Source of the DNA: Protopterus annectens
Taxonomy: Eukaryota; Chordata; Ceratodontiformes; Protopteridae
Direction: 5' to 3'
DNA length: 64,000 bases
Assembly (NCBI RefSeq): GCF_019279795.1
Contig: NC_056743.1
Coordinates: 866,644,864 to 866,708,863 of the forward strand
Of the stretch, positions 11,560-22,952 are shown piece after piece. Position 1 is the stretch's first letter. Each line of letters opens with the position of its first letter. A model generated the notes under the pieces. It searched no databases. It saw only the letters and a list, made by a program, of their open reading frames with translations, and was not told the DNA's origin. The translations under genes were made by a program, and so were the position numbers.

Positions 11560-11837
11560 GTAGCTGCCAGGGACCACAACGGAGATCCATTGGCAACCTC
11601 TCTATAACCACAACTTAAAGATATGTCCAGGAAAGGTGCTAGTGTGTCTAGCTAAAGCATTGCTTTCTTTTTTGTGCTTAACATCATTGCTATGTTCCTA
11701 TATATGATCTTTAAAACAGCATTCAGTTTTGCCTATATAATATGCTGAACAGTCACACAAAGTAGCATAAACACCCCCCTTAGTAAGGCAATTACATGCT
11801 TCTTTCATCTTAAACTTAAAATCATTAATAGTAAATT
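11560..11837 (-). pseudogene. PLE GIY-YIG endonuclease, decayed copy
   Basis: The minus-strand DNA matches the GIY-YIG frame at 22,683-22,952 with the same order of residues (YYIGKT, then EHSND, HTSTFPG), but carries stops and frameshifts. In PLEs this C-terminal nuclease cuts the target for primed reverse transcription. It lies directly beside the L2 insertion, which separates it from its reverse transcriptase. Confidence 0.65.
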
Positions 11838-14422
11838 ATTTACTTATTTATTTATATTTTTGACAGGGAAAGTCCACTGGGTTAGAATAACCCATTTTCA
11901 GTGGAGGTCTGGGGAGAAAAGCTCCAGTAACAAAATAAAAATGACCACAGCAAACAACTAAACTATAACTATTATACAACAGGATAAGATTTACAGGAAT
12001 AAGAATCCATACAAACATAAACAGCATTTTGTAGTGATAGAAATATTCACAGTACGATGTCATTAAGCTGTAAAAATAAATAACAGTAGAACTTGCACAG
12101 TATATAAATGGATAATTGCTGAGGACATTAGATATAAACAATCATGACATACAGTATATTCTGTACAATATGAAGGAGAGTATACTTTTGCCTTGTGGAA
12201 GTTTCTAAAGGATTAAATACTAACTGGTACACTTTAAGAGAAAGTCAAAGTAGTACAGTTGGTTTACTAGTATTTCAGTTCATCTAAAAAAAAGGGGGGG
12301 TATTCTAGTCAGTAAACTCATTGATGTTGGTTTATGGTGGTATGAAGTTCTGATCACAAGGGCAGATGTGATTATTAAGAAAGTGATTTTTTAGAGTGAC
12401 TTTGAAGGTTTTTATAGACTCAGTTTATGTTATGGAAGGGGGTAGGGCATTCCATAGCTTTGCTATGGAGTAAGAGTATAAGCTTTGTCCAGCTCTCTTA
12501 TTGAGTTTGTATACGGTAAGATGCTGTTTATTAGTAGAACGAAGATTTTCCAAAAGCAAATTTGGCAATTTTATAATAGCATTAGTGTAGTTTGTTGCTT
12601 AAGGATGTGTGAAGGTTGGTAAAGATGGGGGAACCATAGAGGAGTGAGAGATGTAAGAGGGAATGTACTAATTTTATTCTTGTATGATTATCCATATACA
12701 GTTTATATCTATAACAGCTTACCTAGTTTTGAGTGTGGTTTTTTTTGATTGTGTTAAGAATGTGTTGTTCGAATGATAGTTTTATCATCTATAGTGATGT
12801 CCAGAAATCTAGTTGTTTTCACTACTTCAATTTCCGTATTACTTGGGGAGCTGATTTTGAACTATTGTGGAGGTGGTTTGGAACAGAATATTAGTAGTTT
12901 GGATTTTTGGGGATTAAGTAATAATTGAGCTTTGCTTAACCATGTTTTTATGTTTGAGAAGGTGTTTTGTATTATTTTGAGGAAATCTGGGAAGTTGCTG
13001 GCCGAGGATATAATGGTAGAATCATCAGCATACTAGATGAGGGAACTATGTAGGGGAAGAGTATGAAGATTATTTATAAATACATTAAAATGTAATGGTC
13101 CAAGAATAGAGCCCTGGGGAATGCCTACTACTTTATTAACCAGACTGATTATTTTGCCATCTGACAGATTGTTGTCTGTCTTATAGGTATAAACCAGGTA
13201 ATGGTATGTTCAGTACATCTTAATGTTTCTAATTGTTGTATTAGTTTGATATGTTATACAGTGTCAAATGCTTTGGATAGATGTAATAAAACTACTGATG
13301 TCAGTAGACCAGAGTCCAAAGCTTTGTTCAGGGTATTGGTGAAAGAAAGTAAGGCTGTAACAGTACTATGTGCAGGGCGGAAACCATGTTGGGTTTGGGT
13401 TAAGAGATTGTTGTCTGTGAGAATTTTTAATAGTTGGGTATGTATACACTTTTCTATTATTTTAGATAATGATGAGAGAATGGAAATGGGTCGATAGTTG
13501 GCTAACTCATTAGTATTTCCATCCTTTTGCAATGGGGCTATAACAGATTTCTTCCAAAGTTGAGGGACTGTGGATTCAGAGATGGATCTATTAATTAGAA
13601 TACTGATGGGATAGGCTAATGTATTTGCACCACATTTCAGGTATTCAGAGGGGAGCTTAATGGCAGATAGGGAGCATGGTCTAAGTTTAGATAGCAGTTT
13701 GAATATTAGAGAAGTAGGTTCCACCTTTAAGGAGAACTTTGGAATTTCTTGAGTATTGCTACCATTTTCTTTGTGAAGTGAAGGATGTAAGTTGGAATTC
13801 TCACCAACAGAGCTTGAATTATTTGTGAAATTGTTAGGGGGATTGCTTGTTATTGTTGAGGGTCTGTTGACAAGTTTGACAATGATGTCTACAAAGTGGG
13901 TAGTAAAAATGTAAGCTATTTGTTGTGGGTCTCTGTCAGGATATGGTGATGGGTTTTGTGTAGTTCCAGGATTAAGGAGTGAGATGGCTGATTTCCCAAA
14001 AAAAAAAATTAGGTTGTTTTTCTGATTAGATAGTTATTGTGAAAAATTATTTTGTTTGTAATTTTTTACTAATGCCTTAGCTTTATTGAGCAGTTGAGTA
14101 GATTTCATTTGCTTGTTTTTTGTTTTTAAGCCATTGTTTCCAGGCCCAGTCTCTGGAGAGAAGAATTTGTTTTGTAGGTTTTGTGAGCCAAGGAGCATGA
14201 CTGGGTTTTATTCTTTTGAACCTGATAGGGGCTAAAGTATTTAGTATCAAGGAATATCTTATTAAAATAGAATACAGCTTCTTCTAAGGGTAATATTTTA
14301 GTGGGGACCAATTCTGAGCTTTTAGGGAGTTGTTGAAAGTTATTGGTTGAAGTTAGATTTCTAGCTAATGTGTGTGTGTGGGGTTTTTTGTATTTGAGAA
14401 TGGGTTCTAAGTGTATAGGCTG
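11838..14422 (-). mobile_element. L2-group LINE inserted in the PLE
   Basis: The minus strand ends at 11,838 with an A/T-rich tail of TAAATAAATAAATAAGTAAATA type, preceded by 'ccactgaaaatgggttattctaacccagtgg', a 3' block that recurs at 29,918-29,990. Reverse transcriptase motifs lie at 13,254-13,724. The flanks gtaaatt (11,831-11,837) and gtaaatt (14,423-14,429) are exact 7-bp duplications, and the right-hand PLE repeat at 22,985 shows the unoccupied site. The element is 5'-truncated at about 2.6 kb. The stretch 12,150-13,250 is the C-terminal coding part and 3' UTR with many stops. Confidence 0.75.
13254..13724 (-). pseudogene. L2-group reverse transcriptase fragment
   Basis: A 156-codon frame contains NYRPISILSSLSKIIEK, then HGFRPAHSTVTALL and ending LSKAFDTV (motif A; the catalytic aspartate that normally opens it, D in LDLSKAFD, is H here). 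These are the N-terminal reverse transcriptase blocks of the CR1/L2 superfamily. The frame breaks after motif A. The changed catalytic residue and the breaks show it is dead. Confidence 0.8.
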
Positions 14423-14425
14423 GTA

Positions 14426-14860
14426 AATTGATCATAACAAAGAATAAATTTGCTCATAGAACAGCTCCCACACTTGGACATCTTAAAATTTGTAAGACAA
14501 TTTCTCCTGCTATGAGTGCCAAAGTACTTAACCAAGTACTTAAAATTCTGTCCTTTCTGGAAATAATGAGAGGTTTTTCATTTACTTTGTCAGCAATCTG
14601 GCTATCGTCATTCAAAATAGCCCAATTTTGAAAAAGAAGATCTCTAATCAGGTTACTTTCCATGTTGCACTGGGTAATAAATGAACTGCCCAAAACTGCA
14701 CCAGTCCTGCAAGCATTGTTGGAAGGGGTCGTACAGGAATTAATGTTGTTATACAAAATTATGCTCTGGTCCATCAACTCCACAGTAGTATCAGGAGTAC
14801 TGGCAGGTTTCTGAGGGTGGGCATGCTGTAAAATGGGTTTAAAATGGCCACTCTCTCTTT
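14426..14860 (-). repeat. PLE downstream pseudo-LTR, proximal part
   Basis: This stretch matches 22,985-23,382: both share 'gaacagctcccacactt.gacatcttaaaatttgtaag' and end near 'gggtgggcatgctgtaaaatgg'. Joined across the L2 insertion with 11,131-11,837 it makes up the 3' member of the pseudo-LTR pair. Confidence 0.7.
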
Positions 14861-16056
14861 TAATGACCACCTCATACATCACTGAATAAACAAATCTAAC
14901 AGGATACTCTCTTGCCAAAAACATTCATCCAAGAAAAAGTCAAAGTCAGAAACATACATGCAGCTCTAACAAACTCCCTTAACCAAAGCATGCTTCTGGT
15001 GATGAGAGTGGAAACTGGTGTAAAGCAAGTACATTTGAAATGGTAGGTTTCCTGTAAATTTTGCTTTCAAATTTTTCATTGATGTAAATTTTAAAAAGCC
15101 AAATGTGCAAAAAAGTAATATTGCCATTATCCGCCACATAAGAAAACTGAAGGAATTCAGTGGTCTGATTAATATAGATGAGAAATTCCTGAAGCAGATT
15201 GCTGTCATCCCAAATAAATATTATCATTCAGGAAATGCAGATAGAGTTTACAGGACTTCATAAAATCAGATGCAAACAAGTGGGCGTATTCCTACTTGGT
15301 CAAGAGAACATTTGCGAACAACCCATAGCCACACCTGAACACTGAAAAAAAAAATTCTTTGTCAAAAATCAAAAAGTTGTTTCAAAGGTGTTTATTCTTT
15401 CTTGTGATACCCCTTATCAAATATTCTGAAAGCCACTGAATTTCCAAGTCATTAGGAATGACCGCATAAAGGTCTTTTACATCCACAGTGACAAAGATGT
15501 AACTGTTACTGTACTCCAGATGGTTAATTTTTTCTAAAAACTACCATGAATCGTTAGATATGTTCCTCACTCAGAACAAGATGTTTCAGTTTCTCATCAA
15601 GAAATTTAGCACATGGTGTTGGTGATGGAGCCCCTTTAGTCTCATTGGTGGTGAAATGATGCGCTTATGAATTTTGGAAGTCCAAAAACAGTCTGCATTC
15701 TAGGTGAAGCTAAATTCAAATAGTTAAATTCATGTACATTTGCCCATCAATGAAGAGACCATTTAATGTCTCTCTCTCACACTCTTTTACATGCTGTATT
15801 AAGTTCGAGTGACACCTGAACATAAGCATCACCTAAGAGCATCAAGCATTTGGATAAAAAACTGCAGGTTCTCTATCACCACCAACCGATTCCCTTTGTC
15901 TGGTTTCATAAATCTTACATTTTGTGAGCTTAATTTGTGAAGCAACTGAATCTCAGTACATGTTAATTACTGCCTCCAAAATGTCTTTTACTGGTGGAAA
16001 CAGCACTACAAAAACCAAGCTCACATATCTTTTCAAACCAAGAAATTGTAGAATGT
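14454..16056 (-). pseudogene. PLE reverse transcriptase, broken
   Basis: Minus-strand pieces in different frames give the PLE motifs in order: KPDKGNRLVVI near 15,880-15,910, PKIHK-like residues near 15,665, VTVDVKDLYAVIP (motif A) near 15,450-15,510, and LYRKPT near 15,045. Frames 14,979-15,227 and 14,454-14,924 carry the C-terminal part, including PLIISRKDRILSTWL. PLE reverse transcriptases are related to telomerase. No single frame spans the domain. Confidence 0.8.
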
Positions 16057-16068
16057 TCATAGGTAGGT

Positions 16069-16106
16069 ACTAGGCTATCGGCCCTAGGGCCCATAGAAGC
16101 CTAGCC
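16069..16106 (-). other. LINE 3' hairpin, shared with SINE
   Basis: On the minus strand GGCTAGGCTT and TAGCCTAG pair around an inner GGCCCTAGGGCC palindrome, followed by CTATGA. The same CTAGGCT...AGCCTAG frame closes the LINE at 62,401-62,438 and the SINE at 27,489-27,527. Confidence 0.7.
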
Positions 16107-17698
16107 AAAAAATGTACCTGGCTTTCGCCACCCAAGAAAATTATTTTCCTGTGCCCCTGTTGAGCAGAGCCACAGAAGTGATCCCCGGGGTGAATTTCCC
16201 ATCCAATCATCAAGATTTTTCTTGAAGAGTGCTAATGAGGAGCTCTGTTTGATATAGATAGGTAGTCTGTTCCAGAGTATGGGAAGTCTCTGGGACAGGA
16301 ATCTATCCCTCCAGCATGTTCTGTTTATTGTGGTGACAAGGTTTAGGTCCCTAGAGCGAGTAGCTTGGAGGGATTGGGATTTCTTTAAGTGGAGCATGTC
16401 CAACAGCTCTGGGTTTGACATAGCTTTGGATGTTAGGCAGAGATAGCCCCTGAGTAGGCGATATGCGATGGAGTAAAGTTGTAGTTTTTTGAGACGGTCT
16501 GCATAGGGCATCTGTTTGAGGCCAGTAATCCTCTTTGTGAGGTATTTCTGTGGTCTTTCCAGTTGTTGTAGATGTCTTGTGAGGTACATACCAAAAGGGG
16601 GGTTGTACTCTATAATGGGTCTAATGAGTGATGAGAAGAGGGGAACAATGACCTCTTTTTTTCTGGATGAGAATCCTTTTGTGATGAGATGAGCCACGTA
16701 GAAGGATTTCCTGACCACTGTGATGATGAGATTATCAAAGGAGAGACTACTGTCCACCTGTGTCCCAAGGTCTCATCACATTTTCGGCATTAAGTAGACT
16801 ACCAGCTATGTGGTAGTTCATGGGTACAGAGTTTTTACCAAAGGGGATGACAATACACTTTTTGGCATTGAGCTTCAGGCCATGGCTTTGACACCAGGTA
16901 TCTGTCTCAGTGAGGCCCTTTTGTAGTTTGTCCACATCGTTAGGAGTTTCGATTATGGCTCCTAGTTTGCAGTCATCTGCAAACTTTGCTAGTCAAAGAC
17001 CTTCCGTGTTGGCCTGCACCTCAGAGAAGTAGATACCAAACAGGAGAGGACCCAGGACTGAACCCTGTGGAACTCCACTTGTCACTGGTCTGTCGGATTT
17101 GGAATCTGCTACTTTCACAGTGTGGGTTCTTGTCCATGAGCCAGTTGGCAGCCCATCTTGTGAGATAGGGATTTATACCTAGTTTAGTGATCTTATCTAT
17201 AATTCCAGAGTGGGGGATGGTGTCAAAAGCCTTGGCGAGATCTAGATAAGCTGTGTGAACCATTTTACCCTCATCTATGGCTTTGGGGACTGCTTCAAAG
17301 AAGTCAATCAGGTTTAGGAGACATGATCTGCCTTTTACAAATCCAAACTGGGTAGGGTCCAGAGTTTGGAGATTACCAATGTCTTTGTTTATGAGTTCCA
17401 CGATGATACATTCCATGGCCTTGCAGACCAGGCTCATCAGGCTAATGGGGCAGTAGTTCCCAGGGTCCGTTGTGGCTCCCCCTTTGTGGAGTGGGATAAC
17501 CATCGCAGTGCGCCATTCAGTGGGTACAAAGCCTGAGATGAGGCTATGATTGAACATGGTACTTAGGTAGGGTGCCAGTTCATTCTGTAGTTCGTGTAGA
17601 ACGCAGCCTGGGATACTGTCAGGTCCCATGGATGCTGTGTTCTTGGCTTTGGAGAGTGTGTTTTTACCTATGCAGCCATGATTATAGGAACTTTGCAT
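16101..17698 (-). pseudogene. L2/CR1-group reverse transcriptase and C-terminus
   Basis: Frame 17,021-17,698 carries GPDSIPG, the YCPISLMS block, QFGFVKGRSC and motif A AYLDLAKAFDTIPH near 17,220-17,260. The next block, with [12 protein letters not shown] and the catalytic FADD near 16,970-16,990, crosses into frame 16,747-16,935 (KLNAKKC). Frame 16,101-16,757 holds the C-terminal region (YNPPFGMYLTRH, RDRFLSQRLPILWNRLP). All catalytic blocks are visible but at least two frameshifts and a stop separate them. Confidence 0.85.
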
Positions 17699-17919
17699 TC
17701 TTCCGGTATAGAGATGGGCCCTCTAGGGGGTGAGAGGGGGGGGTAAAGTTAGCACTGAACCTATCTGCTAGGATGTTGGCAATATCACTTGGTTCTGTAT
17801 ATTAAGTGTCATTGTGCCGTAACTCAGAGCAGATCTGAGTGTTCCCATTTAGATTCTTGACATAGCTATACAATGCTTTGTGGTTGTCTTTAGAGTCAGT
17901 GGCAATTTTGTTTTCGTAA

Positions 17920-18435
17920 CTAGCTTTGGAGGATTTTATGAGGGATTTTACTCTTTTTTTGTAACAGTTTCTTTCTTCTGTTGTAGAGTTTGTTTATGGC
18001 AGAGGACCACCAGAATGGCTTCTTTTTTTTGGAGGATAACATCTTGGTTCTATTAGGGATAGCATGATCCATGCCCTCGTGTAAGTACTTATAAAGTGCA
18101 TTTGTGTAGAATTCAGCAGTCATACCTCTATTGCCCGTCTGCATGGGTGTCATGAAGTTTGCCACTTCTGTCTTAAGAAGTGTGAAGTTGGCTTTGGAGA
18201 AGTTTTTTATGATGGTTTCCCTAATTGGGGGTGGGGGTGGGATGTGGATGTCTAGGCTGATTAGCTTGTGGTCGGCTCTGACCAGGAATTGACCTCTGGT
18301 GTGGAACACAGGTTTTCCATGTTGGTAATGACCAGGTCTAGGAAATTGCTGCCCCTGGTGGGGGTGTGAATAAGTTGATCCAAGGCGTTGGAATTTATGA
18401 ATTCTAGAAATCAGTGAGCAAAAGAGTTGGTACAT
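17920..18435 (-). pseudogene. LINE endonuclease C-terminus and linker
   Basis: This frame follows the endonuclease after a shift near 18,420. It includes ADHKLISLDI (the SDH-type motif of apurinic-like nucleases) and then a basic stretch leading to the reverse transcriptase. It completes the endonuclease domain of the element in which it lies. Confidence 0.65.
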
Positions 18436-19512
18436 GAGTAGATTTCCCAGTTAATGGTGGGGTAGTTGAAATCGCCCATTATTAGGGTGTTGGGTTGTAC
18501 CCTAATACTTTCCAGTGTATCAAGAAATGAGGAGTGTGAATCCTGGGGCATGGTGGGGGTTCGGTAGCAAGCTACAATTTGGATTGCGGTCTTGCCTAGA
18601 GTTAGTTGCACTTGGATAATCTCGGATGCATTATGCTGTGTAACTAGCCTGGAGGTGTGGATATCCTTAATGAATATGGACACGCCTTCGCCTTTAGTGC
18701 TTCTTTCTGGGTTAGGTGGCCGAAAGGTGTGGTATGAATTGAAGCCTGGTAATTCAGGGGTGCTCTCTGGAGCTTTGAACCAGGTCTCTGTCACTGCACA
18801 GATGTCAATGTTCTCCATTTTAAAGAGTGCCTCGAGTGAGTGCATTTTGAGGTTTAGACTTCTACCATTGAGTAGCATTACCCTCAGATTTTGCTTGCTT
18901 GTACCTGTTACGGTGGTGAATTTGTCATTTGAACCTTGCCTAAAAAAAGACACTATAGGGGTGGCAAGAGCCTTAGCCAGTATCCAGAATCCTAAGGGCG
19001 ACAGGTGCAGGCCATCTCTGGCAAAGCATCGTGGACTGTCGATCATATCATCCCAGGCAGACAAATACTGGATCCCCTTAGAATGACACCAGAAGCTTAG
19101 CCAATTGTTGAAGTCGATCACTTTGTCCTTGGACTGTGGTATCATTCTGGGTGATGGCAGGATGCTACTCAGGGTTAGGGTCATACCTGCCTGGGATACA
19201 AGATCAGAGAGCTCCTCCATATCTCTTTTCGTGTAGTCCATGGAGGTACGTCTCAGGTCATTCACACCAACATGGACAATGACAGTGTCATATTTGTACT
19301 TATTGTGGAGTGACCCGAGTGCATGCGTTATGTGGCGGATCCTGGCACCCACCTGACTGGCAGCTGACAGTAACTTTCTCCTTGTTTAGTCTAGTGAGTG
19401 GAACATCAGTCTGCCTGACTATAGAGTCACCTATGACTAGAGTGTTGGGTACGTTGTTATGCCTTATGGGCTGTGGTTGAGTGGCGCACTGAGTTTGTGG
19501 GCTGTGTGTCAT
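18411..19512 (-). pseudogene. LINE esterase joined to endonuclease
   Basis: Frame 19,300-19,512 has VIGDSIVRQT (the GDS block of SGNH hydrolases) and overlaps frame 18,411-19,352, which continues with HVGVNDLRR and DGLHLSPLG (the last esterase block with Asp and His). The same 313-codon frame then runs on into LRVMLLNGRSL, TETWF and GDFNYPTINWE, the start and centre of a CR1/L2 endonuclease. The esterase in these LINEs is thought to act on lipids or help the RNP; function is not established. One frameshift near 19,320 breaks the esterase. Confidence 0.8.
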
Positions 19513-19904
19513 TTGGGTTGTGTTGGGGGGGGTGGAGTTTGCTTGCGTTTATGCTTTGGATGACCCTGATGCTTGGGCAGGTTTTTATTGAGAGCCTCCG
19601 TGAATGTAGGTGTGTGTTTTGTATTTCTATGTGTGTGTTTTGGTGGTGTAGGTTTTGAGGGACTATGTGATGAGTGTGGTGTGGTGCAAGTGTTTACCTT
19701 CTCCTCTTGACTGTCTAGTCCAGTCTTGGGTGAAGAGAGCTTTGCTTCCAGTTTGGCTATATAAGTGCATCTCTCACAGGTTGTAGTGTTGGGTGGTAGG
19801 AGGAGAGGGTTGTCTGTGTACATGAGGCAATTGCTGCATTGCCCCAATATGCCCAGATTCATCAGGTAGACAGGAGAAATCACTGGGAGCTGACCCTTAG
19901 ACAT
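19509..19904 (-). pseudogene. LINE N-terminal Cys-rich ORF
   Basis: This 131-codon frame begins MSKGQLPV at 19,904 and includes CSNC and CERC, a four-cysteine pattern that could bind zinc, then a Lys-Glu stretch and a Pro/Thr/His-rich tail. It precedes the esterase in the same direction. Its place fits the N-terminal domain of ORF1 in CR1-group LINEs. A homologue was not recognised, so the zinc role is inferred from the cysteines. Confidence 0.55.
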
Positions 19905-20313
19905 GCCTGGATAAGTGCTTATTTATTAAGTACAAAAAACTGCTTTCCACTAGACAAGTGAGGAAAGTTGAGTGCTGTAGTAATTTGCAGCTTATGTAGT
20001 GGTTACAATGAGTTCTGAACAAGTGCCGAGTTCAAAGAAACAGATTTGAGTGCTGAAACTAGAAAACTGGCTAGTTATAAGAAACAAAACTAAACTAGAA
20101 GGCTTCCCTCCAACACAGAAGGGCTTGGGGGCTCAGAAGCCTACAAACAGTCTAGACCACTTAACAGGAAAGGCAGGAAACAAGCTTACATTTTTTTTTT
20201 GTTCTCTTTCCCAGATGCTCTCTTTGTACACAGTAGGAGTGCCTGAAATCAGAACATGATCTCACTGCACTCAGTTGAGTGAGCAAATGAGATGAAATGA
20301 GATTCAGGAGGGG

Positions 20314-22259
20314 TTAAATGTGCTGGAATCTGAGGAAGTCAATAGTGGTCATACTGTTGTTAAAAATGACACTGAAGTTGAGTTTTCTAGTAAATAGTCT
20401 AAAGTCCATCAAAAGATAGGGTAAACTAGCATGTTTACTAGGCACAAAGGTCATCCCATGCTCAAAAAGGTTAGTGCAGTCAGTGGTTATTTCACAAGAA
20501 TAACATCTATACACTGTAAAGTCACCTTTAGAGTTCTTAATGATCTTAAAAGAAATACCATGGCTAGGTTCAGCAGAAAGAAAATGTTTTACTTACTTCT
20601 GCTTGTTGTTCTGATATCTGTTGGTGTGCCAGTGTGATTGGGTCCTCTGTAGTGAGTGCACCTGTTTCTGATAATATGACTGATGTGCATTCTACCTGGT
20701 CCTCAAATGTTCTGATTGGTGGGGAGTGTAACACAATGGGTCATCCCAGTCAGCATTGTATGAGTTGGCATTACTCGTAGGTCTAAATGGTTCAGTTTCA
20801 CTCAAATGACCACCTTGAAGTCGGTAGTCATAATTTGCACCATATAAAGATAGACTGGGGTTACCCCAAGACTGGAAAACCGGTAGTGCAGGATAGGCTG
20901 TATGGCTCTGGTAAGCTCGCAAATCCCTTTAAAGATTCTTAATTTTCCTGTTTTTAATAACAGAAAGCTGCTGATCTATACTCTTGAAAACTGGACCATA
21001 ATCAAGTCTGTATTGGCTGAACAATAGATCATGCATAATCAAATCATTGAGCTTAATATCAGAATTTAACTCTTCCACAAATTTATGACAAATTAATAGT
21101 TGCATATATTCACACCCTTGCCGATGAAAAAGTCTCAATAAATGCTGATACAAGAGCAATCTTTTACCAAGCCTGTAGGGTAACACCACATGTGTAAACC
21201 CTTCAGGACTCAGTTTTCTTTTAATATACCCCGCATTTTTAGAGAAGAGACTGGATAATTCTGAGGTACTGAAGTTTTTTGAGTTTTACTGAGTGGTTCC
21301 TGCCTGTGGTTTCTGGATTTTCTCTGATGGCTAGTGATCCCTCCTTTAATCTACCCCACATTTTTAGAGAAGAGACTGGATAATTCTGAGGTATTAACAT
21401 ATTTTGAGTTTTACTTTGTGGTTCTTGCCTGTTGTCTTTGGATTTTCTCTTGGAAGCTTTTGTAGTCTTTTTCTCTGATGGCTAGTGAACCCTCTTTTAA
21501 TCTGCCCCACATTTTTAGAGGAGAGACCGTGGATAATTCTAAGGTTGTTAAAGTTTTTTTTTTAATTTTACTGAGTGGTTCCTGCCTGTTGTCTTGGGAT
21601 ATCCTCTTGGATACTTTTGTGGTCTTTTTCTCTGATGGCTAGTGAACCCTTATTTAATCTATCCCGCATTTTTAGAGAAGAGAATGTGGATAACTCTGAT
21701 GTATTAAAGTTTTTTGAGTTTTACTGAGTGGTTCCTGCCTGTTGTCTTTGGAATCTTTTACTAAGCCCCATAGGGTGATGCCACATGTGTAAATCCTTCG
21801 GGACTCAGTTCTCTTTAATGCATTCAGTTAAAAAATATTTTTTAAGCTGTAGGTTTTTTTTTACATTTCAGTAACTTGTGTTCAAATTCACTTAGCCTAT
21901 GAATAATAGTAGTATTTTGTGGGTGAGAACCTCAGAAATGAAAATCACCTTGCGACCAAACCTTTAAAGGAGAAAATTTATTATTCCTTACATCACTGCT
22001 GTAAATGATAGATGTTTCAGCCACAAAACCTCTCCAGTTCAAATTGGAAGAATCAGTAGGTATCCTAGAGAGAGACTCAGGAAATAGAACATGTCCCCGC
22101 TCCTCCAAAACAGGGGAAATAGTGGAAGACAGATGTTCAAAAAAGTTGAGAAAGCTGTTGGACAAGCAGAGTTAAATCCCCAACTGAGCTTTGAAGACTA
22201 AAATGTCCAGATCAGAAAACAAGTTTCGAGATTGTGACAGTACTCCTCCAGCCATAGCA
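20314..22259 (-). pseudogene. PLE N-terminal coding region with internal tandem repeat
   Basis: A possible start at 22,259 (MAGGVLSQSR) is followed after a stop and shift by frames 21,932-22,165, then a tandem-repeat block (21,225-21,820), 20,929-21,189, 20,692-20,922 and 20,314-20,514. The last includes DFRLFTRKLNFSVIF, resembling the region N-terminal to the reverse transcriptase in PLEs. The inserted LINE lies right after it. Functions of the upstream frames are unknown; they are assigned to the PLE by position and strand. Confidence 0.6.
21225..21760 (-). repeat. Four-fold tandem repeat inside the PLE
   Basis: The block 'catttttagagaagagactggataattctgagg' recurs near 21,235, 21,358, 21,510 and 21,668, each followed by 'gagttttactgagtggttcctgcctgt'. 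Units vary from about 125 to 160 bp. On the outside lie direct repeats at about 21,170-21,225 and 21,760-21,818 ('cacatgtgtaaa.cctt' with 'ggactcagtt'). Confidence 0.85.
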
Positions 22260-22391
22260 TCAAACAAAATTTTGAAACCAAAAATCAAAAAAACAATAAA
22301 AATAAGAAATCCACAGGCCACAGAGACTCTGACAGGTACAACAGCCAGTAAACGTGCAGTAAAATACAAAACAGTATAAAAACAATGGATT

Positions 22392-22425
22392 AGCACTTTT
22401 GTTTATTAAATATAAACTTCTTCAG
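22392..22425 (-). other. Hammerhead-like core in upstream pseudo-LTR
   Basis: The minus strand reads CTGAAGA (complement of 22,419-22,425), then A, a stem GTTTA...TAAAC with an A/T loop, then AAAAGTGC. The stem is complete, but the conserved GAAA reads AAAA. It is the counterpart of 11,211-11,247. Confidence 0.4.
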
Positions 22426-22682
22426 AAAAAAACATGTTGCTTGAGCTCCATTTAAATAGTAGCAGGTAACAAGTCACATAGTAAAAAATCACATGATCAA
22501 CTGGTTGCAGAGCTCTAGACAAAGGAAAATTTTTAAAGTGACAAAACACATTAACAAAACAGATAAACTTTAAATACTTCTTAAATGAGATTTAAATAAA
22601 ACTACCTCTCTAAAGCCTTCAGTTTTAATAAACAGGAAAGAGATGTAAAACCATTAAGCCCTGGCCAGCTACCAGCATTTAA

Positions 22683-22952
22683 TTAGTTACAAATACAATC
22701 CATGTTTTTCTGCAGCAGCTGCAAGGGACTACAACATAAATCCATTGGCACCCTCTCTATAGCCACAAACTTAAAGATATATCCAGGAAAGGCACTAGTG
22801 TGTCTATCTAAAGCATTGCTTTCTTTTTTGTGCTTAATATCATTGTTATGTTCCCATATACAATCTTTAAAACAGCTTTCAGTTTTGCCTATGTAATAGG
22901 CTGAACAAGTCACACAAACTAGCATAACCATCACCTTTGGTAAGGCACACAC
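22683..22952 (-). pseudogene. PLE GIY-YIG endonuclease fragment
   Basis: The 89-codon open frame begins CVTCSAYYIGKTESCFKD, with the GIY-YIG type YYIG block, then EHNNDI and HTSAFPG. This pattern is the C-terminal nuclease of PLEs. The frame is open through the visible core, but the reverse transcriptase normally fused to it is only partly present upstream (22,931-23,171, with a CGSCSLC cysteine cluster). It belongs to a partial copy and is not functional. Confidence 0.8.

Larger units (their letters stand above)
11131..11837 (-). repeat. PLE downstream pseudo-LTR, distal part
   Basis: This matches 22,297-22,985 closely, starting at 'aaaaataagaaa' on the plus strand. It encodes a decayed GIY-YIG domain near 11,560-11,800 and the element's 3' untranslated region. 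Its remaining part continues beyond the L2 insertion at 14,423-14,860. Confidence 0.75.
16057..20290 (-). mobile_element. L2/CR1-group LINE with esterase domain, nearly full length
   Basis: The minus strand reads: N-terminal Cys-rich region (19,904-19,509), SGNH-type esterase (19,512-about 18,900), endonuclease (about 18,880-18,411), linker, reverse transcriptase (17,698-16,935) and C-terminal region (16,757-16,101), then a short 3' end with a hairpin at 16,069-16,106. It interrupts the PLE. No clear target duplication was found; the 5' boundary near 20,290 is approximate, and 19,905-20,290 is 5' UTR without recognised features. The element looks like the most complete LINE of the window although it has frameshifts. 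Confidence 0.75.

Noticed and set aside
18592..19086. Plus-strand 164-codon frame opposite the LINE esterase/endonuclease
   Set aside because: It is the antisense shadow of a clear esterase-endonuclease frame and has no domain of its own.
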